Assembly (NCBI RefSeq): GCF_047470865.1
Contig: NZ_JAZDRH010000003.1
Coordinates: 1-64,000, forward strand
From: JAZDRH01 sp047470865
Lineage (GTDB): Bacteria > Pseudomonadota > Gammaproteobacteria > Pseudomonadales > Pseudomonadaceae
Direction of reading: 5' to 3'
Length of the DNA: 64,000 nucleotides
Part shown: piece after piece, positions 58,857-64,000 of the stretch
Layout: each line of letters begins with the position of its first letter
How positions within the stretch are numbered: position 1 is the stretch's first letter
Program-made: the position numbers and the translations under genes
The notes under the pieces: generated by a model
The model's database searches: none
What the model was told of the DNA's origin: nothing
What the model saw: the letters and a program-made list of their open reading frames with translations, nothing else

Positions 58857-59639
58857 ATGACAGAAAATTGCACAGAGCTACCTTGCGAGGATTTTGTTTT
58901 GACCTTTGATTCTGCTTCCTTAGCACAGCTAGAGCCGCGTAATTTATTTTGTGCTTTGCTGGATGTGCGTGATTTAGGCGGTGATGTTTATGCTGTACAA
59001 CTAGCCTTGCCCGAATGCGAGCGACCACTCTTTTATGCGGGACAATATGCCCTTTTATCGCGTCTTGATGGCGAGCAGTCAGCCTTTTCTATTGCTAATC
59101 CACCAGAGGAACTGAGTGGTTTAGAGTTTCATATATTGGCACGTGAAGAATCTCCTATTCAGCTGTTACAGGATATTCGTCAGCAACAGGGTGTTTGCGT
59201 TGCTTTGCCTTTTGGTGATGTTCACACCCAGAGCATCCAAAAGGATAAACCGCTATTATTGATTGCAGCTAGCACAGGCATGTCGCAAATACATAGTTTG
59301 GTTGAATCCTTAACGCAGCACCATTTTATGCAGCCGATCCATATTTATTGGGGCGCTCGGTTTGCAAGTGATCTGTATAAGCTTCCCGCTTTTCCACGCT
59401 GGAAGCAGTACGATAATGTACATATGCACACCATTATTAGCCATGATGAAAACTGGATGGGGCGTAGTGGATTATTGTATGAAGCTATTTGTGCAGATAT
59501 ATCACAACTTGAGCAATATCAGGTCATTGCCAGTGGGTCCCCTGCTATGGTGTATGCAACATTTGATGCATTATGCGCAGCTGGTATGCAGCCAGAACAA
59601 ATGCAAGCCGATGTTTTTGCGTATGCTCCACGTGACTAA
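58857..59639 (+). CDS. Flavin/ferredoxin reductase-family NAD(P)H oxidoreductase
   Basis: 260 aa in the FNR family. FAD domain: YAGQYALLSRLDGEQSAFSIANPP; NAD(P) domain: LLLIAASTGMSQIHSLVESL, ending GSPAMVYATFDAL and VFAYAPRD. It resembles E. coli Fre and Pseudomonas proteins beside ubiD. No 2Fe-2S Cys cluster is seen. It may supply reduced flavin to the UbiX/UbiD step. Start ATG at 58857; ends beside the next gene. Confidence 0.85.
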   Translation: MTENCTELPCEDFVLTFDSASLAQLEPRNLFCALLDVRDLGGDVYAVQLALPECERPLFYAGQYALLSRLDGEQSAFSIANPPEELSGLEFHILAREESPIQLLQDIRQQQGVCVALPFGDVHTQSIQKDKPLLLIAASTGMSQIHSLVESLTQHHFMQPIHIYWGARFASDLYKLPAFPRWKQYDNVHMHTIISHDENWMGRSGLLYEAICADISQLEQYQVIASGSPAMVYATFDALCAAGMQPEQMQADVFAYAPRD

Positions 59640-59651
59640 TTGAAGGAAGAA

Positions 59652-60611
59652 ATGATGTCTGCTTCTGAGCCAACTATTGAGCGCTATGCTAAAGCCAGCC
59701 CTGTTACAAAATATTGGGTATTAACGCGCCCTGGCTTTTTGGTGGCAGCCGCCGTTCCAGTTCTATTGGGTTTATCCTGTGCTTATTATTTAGGCGTTCA
59801 ACTTAATTTATTGACCGCGTTTCTGAGCTTGTTAGGCATGTTACTTATGCAAGCTAGCTCTAATGTCCTCAATGATTATTATGATGCGCTCAATGGCACT
59901 GATGCGGTTAATACGGAGCGTATTTTTCCTTTCACTGGCGGCAGTCGTTTTATTCAAAATGGTGTAATGACTGAGCGAGAAGTAGCAGTCTATGGTTTTT
60001 CCCTACTTTTTGCTGTAGGCGTTATTGGTTTGCTTTTAATGTATTTTGTAGGCTTGCAATTACTATGGATTGGCTTAGTTGGCGGCTTACTCGGTTGGGC
60101 TTATTCAGCTCCGCCACTCTCACTCAATAGCCGTGGCTTGGGTGAAATAAGCGTAGCTATCGCTTTTGGGATTCTTATTCCTTTAGGCGCTGCCTTAGTG
60201 CAACAAGGTGATCTGACTTGGTTTCCAATTCTGGCTGGTATTCCTTTAGCTGCTTTGGTGGCGAATCTTTTATATATCAATCAGTTCCCTGACTATAAAG
60301 CGGATAAACAGGCAGGCAAACATCATTTGGTTGTGCGCTTAGGCCCACAACGTGCACGCTGGGGTTACCTAATCATTACGGCCTTTGGCTATTGTGTGTT
60401 AGCACTACTTATTGGTATTAACTACTTGCCTTATTGGGCAGGTTTAGGGTTTCTTGCATTACCTTTTTCGCTAATGGCAGGCATTCAATTACTAAAGTTT
60501 GCAGAGCAACCACAGCATCTACTTAAAGGCATTCAGTGTACTATTGTTGGTTTAATGGCGCATGGTGTGTTGTTGTCTGTTGGTTTGTGTATTGCTGCAT
60601 TAACGGCTTAA
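59652..60611 (+). CDS. UbiA-superfamily prenyltransferase, MenA-like
   Basis: 319 aa, about nine helices. The two Asp-rich motifs are NDYYDALNG and NQFPDYKADKQAGKH, the second being closer to 1,4-dihydroxy-2-naphthoate prenyltransferases (MenA) than to ubiquinone UbiA. TGGSRFIQNG follows the first motif. The AAGGA site precedes the ATG at 59652. No other menaquinone genes are present, so the accepted aromatic substrate is unknown. It overlaps the convergent GntR gene by 4 nt. Confidence 0.83.
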   Translation: MMSASEPTIERYAKASPVTKYWVLTRPGFLVAAAVPVLLGLSCAYYLGVQLNLLTAFLSLLGMLLMQASSNVLNDYYDALNGTDAVNTERIFPFTGGSRFIQNGVMTEREVAVYGFSLLFAVGVIGLLLMYFVGLQLLWIGLVGGLLGWAYSAPPLSLNSRGLGEISVAIAFGILIPLGAALVQQGDLTWFPILAGIPLAALVANLLYINQFPDYKADKQAGKHHLVVRLGPQRARWGYLIITAFGYCVLALLIGINYLPYWAGLGFLALPFSLMAGIQLLKFAEQPQHLLKGIQCTIVGLMAHGVLLSVGLCIAALTA

Positions 60612-61303
60612 ACATCAACACACACGCTCAGTGCATCGTGGCGCCATAATTCATAATCACAGTCAATTAGCCGTCCATGTTGATCTTGGTTGCTACGTAC
60701 TATCTGTAACGCTGGGCTGCCTTCGGACATTTTTAATACGTTAGCGACTGATTGGCTTAGTGCTGTTGACTGCATATCAAAACGCACTTTGCCGTAGGTT
60801 AAACCATAGTGTTGCTGATAAATTTCAGATAACGACTGCGTAAAATCAAATTGTAAAATATGAGGAAAATAAGCAGGGTTTAGATAATGCTCAGCATAAA
60901 GCACTAAGCGGTTATCAATACGCCGTGCGCGGCGAATTTGAATTACCGGCTGGCCTTCGGTAATAGCTAACCAACGGCTGACTTGTGCGTTGGCAGGAAT
61001 AATATCGCTGGATAGCACTTGAGTTGAAGGCGTTCTCCCTTGGCTACTTACCATGCGATTAAAATTAAAGTTGAGCAGTGGATTGTAGTGAATTCGTGAA
61101 GGCGAAACGAACCAACCGCGACGGTTCTCCCTATAGATCAAACCTTGGTGCTCAAGTTGCATAAGCGCATCACGTAAGGTAATGCGAGTTGTATTAAATA
61201 GCTCGCTCAGGCGCCGCTCAGCAGGCAATTGATGTGTTAGCCGGCCACTGCGTATTTGTTCAGATAATGTATGGTAAATAAAGCTCGCATTATTGATCGA
61301 CAT
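60608..61303 (-). CDS. GntR-family (HutC/UTRA) transcriptional regulator
   Basis: 231 aa. Winged helix-turn-helix: LPAERRLSELFNTTRITLRDALMQLEHQGLIYRENRRGWFV; UTRA ligand domain with LVLYAEHYLNPAYFP. Divergent from the HAD phosphatase gene; the 118-bp gap between them holds the Pho box. PhnF/PhnR-type regulators of phosphonate and phosphate genes share this architecture. It may respond to a phosphorylated compound. Confidence 0.88.
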   Translation of the reverse strand: MSINNASFIYHTLSEQIRSGRLTHQLPAERRLSELFNTTRITLRDALMQLEHQGLIYRENRRGWFVSPSRIHYNPLLNFNFNRMVSSQGRTPSTQVLSSDIIPANAQVSRWLAITEGQPVIQIRRARRIDNRLVLYAEHYLNPAYFPHILQFDFTQSLSEIYQQHYGLTYGKVRFDMQSTALSQSVANVLKMSEGSPALQIVRSNQDQHGRLIDCDYELWRHDALSVCVDV

Positions 61304-61358
61304 GGGTTTCCTGCCCTTTGCTGAGTAGGCAAAAATAACCTGCTTTTATTACATTTCT

Positions 61359-61376
61359 ATGACATCAAACTGTCAT
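61359..61376 (+). promoter_or_regulatory. Pho box in front of the HAD-phosphatase gene
   Basis: ATGACAT-CAAA-CTGTCAT: two 7-bp half-sites with a 4-bp spacer, 12 of 14 positions matching the CTGTCAT repeat of the PhoB box. It lies 45 bp before the ATG at 61422. Confidence 0.55.
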
Positions 61377-61421
61377 CCAAACACAGTAATCTGGTGTTTA
61401 TTTTGCTTGGATTGACAGGGT

Positions 61422-62081
61422 ATGCAGTTAGCTATTTATGATCTAGACCATACATTGATTGCAGGCGATAGTGCTAGCTTGTGGTTGAGTTACATGGTTG
61501 AAATAGGCTGGGCAAGTGCTGATCTATTAAAGCAAGAGCAGCGCCTGATGAATGACTATGTGCTAGGTAAAATGGCAATTGATGAGTATATGCAGCTTTG
61601 CCTAAAGCCGATGATTGGGCGCCATCAAGCAGAGGTTGCGCAACAGGTACAGGACTTTATACAACAAAAAATTAGTCTTTTGTTATACACAGATGCAGTT
61701 TATGAATTGGTACGTACGGAACGTGCAGTCTGTGAGCGTTTAATTATTTCTGCCACTGCTGATTTTTTAGTCAAACCTATTGCTCAGTATTTGGATGTTC
61801 GGCATGTGTTGGCTATTAATACTGAGCTAAAAGAGGGTTGTTATACCGGAAGAACAGTAGGCACTGCGACCTATCAAAACGGTAAAGTTGAACGCCTGCG
61901 TGAACGCCTGCGTGAATGGCTGGCGGCTGGCCGAGAATTTCAATCTATGCGTTTTTACTCCGATTCATGTAATGACTTACCACTTTTACTACAGGTGGAA
62001 GCACCTTACCCTGTAAATCCTGACGAAAAGCTCTTAGCTTACGCTAGGGAGCGAAACTGGCCTGTTCTGGCATGGAGCTAG
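61422..62081 (+). CDS. HAD-superfamily phosphatase (HAD-IB, SerB-like)
   Basis: 219 aa. LAIYDLDHTLIAGDS is the nucleophile motif with two Asp residues; ISATADFLVKPIA and DSCNDLPLL supply the later motifs. HAD-IB phosphatases act on small phosphorylated compounds. A Pho box lies upstream, so it is probably induced by phosphate starvation. The Pho box of the next gene starts one base after its stop. Substrate unknown. Confidence 0.85.
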   Translation: MQLAIYDLDHTLIAGDSASLWLSYMVEIGWASADLLKQEQRLMNDYVLGKMAIDEYMQLCLKPMIGRHQAEVAQQVQDFIQQKISLLLYTDAVYELVRTERAVCERLIISATADFLVKPIAQYLDVRHVLAINTELKEGCYTGRTVGTATYQNGKVERLRERLREWLAAGREFQSMRFYSDSCNDLPLLLQVEAPYPVNPDEKLLAYARERNWPVLAWS

Positions 62082-62099
62082 CTGTCATTTAATTGTCAT
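62082..62099 (+). promoter_or_regulatory. Pho box in front of phoA
   Basis: CTGTCAT-TTAA-TTGTCAT: 13 of 14 positions match the PhoB box. It starts right after the stop codon of the HAD gene and 52 bp before the phoA start. Confidence 0.8.
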
Positions 62100-62150
62100 T
62101 AATTACTCTTAAGCTTTAGTTATCAACAAACCAAGCTGCGGAGCAGTGAT

Positions 62151-63575
62151 ATGAAAAAACAACTAATCACCTTAACTTTTAGTGCGCTAACCTTAGCATT
62201 AGCTGCAGCATCTGCTCAGGCAGATCCTAAGCAAGCACAAGCACTGTTGATGGATCGCGGTGCTAAAGGTGATATTACTCAATTTGCTGGCGCTCAACGT
62301 CGTGCAGGCGATGTGACAGAGGCACTAAAAGCGTCCTTAAGCAACACCAAAGCAAAGAACGTTATCTTGCTAATTGGCGATGGCATGGGTGACTCTGAAA
62401 TTACTATTGCACGTAACTATGCAGAAGGTGCAGGTGGCTACTTCAAAGGTATTGATAGTTTGCCTATCACTGGCCAATACACGCATTATGCATTGAATAA
62501 AGAGACGAAAAAGCCAGATTATGTAACAGATTCTGCAGCCTCAGCTACAGCTTGGGCCTCAGGCGTGAAAACTTACAATGGTGCGCTAGGTGTTGATGTG
62601 CACGGTAAACCGCATAAAACTATTCTTGAGCTAGCCAAAAGTGCGGGCAAAGCAACAGGTAATGTAACCACGGCAGAAATTCAAGATGCAACGCCAGCCG
62701 CCTTGGCTTCTCATATTAATTACCGTAAGTGCTATGGCCCTACTGTTACAACTGATCGCTGTGCTGATTTTGCATTAGAAAATGGTGGTTTAGGTTCTAT
62801 TACCGAGCAGTTTATTAACACCCGAGCAGACATCACATTAGGCGGTGGAGCTAAGACCTTTAGTGAAAAAGCTAAGGCAGGTCAGTGGAAAGATAAGACA
62901 CTCATGGAACAAGCTAAGGAAAGAGGCTATCAAGTAGTTACTGACACTAAACAGCTGCACAATTTAACGTTAGCAAACCAAAAACAACCTGTTATTGGGC
63001 TTTTTGCCGAGGGCAACATGCCTATTCGCTGGTTAGGTCCGCAGGCTAAGTACAAAGGCAGTACTGAAAAAGCTATCACTTGTAAAGTGAATGACAAACG
63101 TACAGCAGATATTCCAACGCTGGCTCAGATGACAGAAAAAGCCATTGAACTGTTAGCTGTGAACCCTAATGGGTTTTTCTTACAAGTAGAAGGCGCTTCT
63201 ATTGATAAGCAAAACCATGCGGCTAATCCGTGTGGACAAATTGGCGAGACAGTTGATCTTGATGAAGCGGTGCAAGTAGCCATGGATTTTGCGAAAAAAC
63301 ATGGTGATACCCTAGTCATAGTAACAGCTGACCATGCACATTCTAGCCAAATCCTAGAACCTAATGCACAAGCGCCTGGTTTAACACAGATGTTGATTAC
63401 CAAAGATGGTGCGCCCATGCTAATCAGCTATGGTAACTCAGAAACGGAAGACCAAGGTCACACAGGTACTCAACTACGTATCGCCGCCTATGGTCCTTGG
63501 GCAGGCAACGTAACAGGTTTAACAGACCAAACTGATCTGTTTTTCTTAATGCGTGATGCAATGGGCTTAAAGTAA
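62151..63575 (+). CDS. phoA: Alkaline phosphatase
   Basis: 474 aa with a signal peptide (MKKQLITLTFSALTLALAAASAQA). Nucleophile Ser128 in TDSAASATAWASG, metal-site residues in LLIGDGMGDSEI, GASIDKQNHAANPCG, and VIVTADHAHSS. Cys residues in YRKCYGPTVTTDRC could form a disulfide made by the Dsb system. A strong Pho box lies upstream, so it should be induced under phosphate limitation. Confidence 0.95.
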   Translation: MKKQLITLTFSALTLALAAASAQADPKQAQALLMDRGAKGDITQFAGAQRRAGDVTEALKASLSNTKAKNVILLIGDGMGDSEITIARNYAEGAGGYFKGIDSLPITGQYTHYALNKETKKPDYVTDSAASATAWASGVKTYNGALGVDVHGKPHKTILELAKSAGKATGNVTTAEIQDATPAALASHINYRKCYGPTVTTDRCADFALENGGLGSITEQFINTRADITLGGGAKTFSEKAKAGQWKDKTLMEQAKERGYQVVTDTKQLHNLTLANQKQPVIGLFAEGNMPIRWLGPQAKYKGSTEKAITCKVNDKRTADIPTLAQMTEKAIELLAVNPNGFFLQVEGASIDKQNHAANPCGQIGETVDLDEAVQVAMDFAKKHGDTLVIVTADHAHSSQILEPNAQAPGLTQMLITKDGAPMLISYGNSETEDQGHTGTQLRIAAYGPWAGNVTGLTDQTDLFFLMRDAMGLK

Positions 63576-63605
63576 TTTAAGCTTTTATACAAAGCGTATT
63601 AAACT

Positions 63606-63639
63606 AAGCTGCTCTAGCTGATGCTGAGCAGCTTTTTTT
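63606..63639 (+). terminator. Intrinsic terminator after phoA
   Basis: AAGCTGCTC (63606-63614) pairs with GAGCAGCTT (63626-63634), followed by T residues to 63639. Confidence 0.88.
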
Positions 63640-63653
63640 ATGGGCGTTAATTA

Positions 63654-63947
63654 ATGACAGAAAACGAAATAATAGGCTTAGTTGTACTTATTCCAGCGCT
63701 TTATTTAGCTATTCGTAGTTATCGAGGAATGGCCGCTAATGATAAAAACGAGAAAGGTTTTCGGCAAAAATTTGCACGAGATTATCAGGCCCTAGTTGCA
63801 GCTTTAGCTTGCTTTAAGCAACAAGGACTAACAGAGTCTGTACAAAATCAAATTATTGATGCATGCATGGCCTTAGAAACTAGCCTTGAGCGTGAGTTTG
63901 GCGTTCAGCCTCATCCAGATGCTTGGATAAAACGTATTCCAGCATAG
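63654..63947 (+). CDS. Small hypothetical membrane-anchored protein
   Basis: 97 aa. One N-terminal hydrophobic segment (IIGLVVLIPALYLAI), then a basic soluble helix-rich part ending VQPHPDAWIKRIPA. Not recognised. It starts 15 nt after the phoA terminator. The 53 bp that follow to the window end show nothing I can assign. Confidence 0.6.
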   Translation: MTENEIIGLVVLIPALYLAIRSYRGMAANDKNEKGFRQKFARDYQALVAALACFKQQGLTESVQNQIIDACMALETSLEREFGVQPHPDAWIKRIPA

Positions 63948-64000
63948 TTACGTAAAGATAATCTAAGCTTTGAATTACAGCGCCAACTAGAAGAAGCCTA

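Overview
The window is chromosomal DNA of a gammaproteobacterium, most likely a member of the Pseudomonadaceae with an AT-leaning genome (Thiopseudomonas, Denitrificimonas or Entomomonas-like; this placement is inference). The signs are the rpmH-rnpA-yidD-yidC-mnmE and dnaA-dnaN-recF-gyrB blocks, divergent trpI/trpBA, a dsbG-dsbE-dsbD locus divergent from a two-component pair, a ppx/trxA/rho/ubiD block, and PsrA-, Pho- and GacA-type sites that match Pseudomonas consensus sequences.

Layout. 1-2.4 kb is a nest of broken IS3-family elements next to mnmE, where mnmG and parAB would be expected. 2.4-6.4 kb is mnmE-yidC-yidD-rnpA-rpmH on the minus strand. 6.5-6.8 kb is a DnaA-box cluster. ampE follows, then a 17-kb plus-strand operon (7.8-24.8 kb) for an aryl-polyene pigment. 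It holds two ACPs, an acyl ligase fused to a dehydratase-like domain, ketosynthases, a ketoreductase, an ammonia-lyase, acyltransferases, a glycosyltransferase, a LolA-like carrier, an MMPL exporter and a halogenase-like flavoprotein. 24.9-32.4 kb carries hemE, msrA, an RNA-rich intergenic region, two acyl-CoA dehydrogenases and trpI. 32.5-40 kb is trpBA and the Dsb locus with its two-component system. 40-46.5 kb has a PAP2 protein, a DUF1445 protein with a TRAP transporter, and small hypothetical genes. 46.6-52.8 kb is gyrB-recF-dnaN-dnaA on the minus strand, followed by a second DnaA-box cluster. 53.2-64 kb holds ppx, trxA, rho, ubiD, a flavin reductase, a MenA-like prenyltransferase, a GntR regulator, and a HAD phosphatase plus alkaline phosphatase that each have a Pho box.

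The most striking signal is in the 26.7-27.57 kb gap. The minus strand there reads as a large CsrB-type RNA of about 355 nt, with about 25 GGA motifs in 81-bp tandem units. Several motifs lie in the loops of short perfect hairpins. It has a perfect GacA box (TGTAAG-N6-CTTACA) upstream and an intrinsic terminator downstream. An opposite-strand small transcription unit beside it could pair with its 3' end.

The second main signal is that rpmH and dnaA, normally neighbours across oriC, lie about 46 kb apart, and each keeps its own DnaA-box cluster. Four parS sites (three perfect) lie between 40.7 and 49.1 kb, so the window spans the origin and centromere region of a rearranged chromosome.
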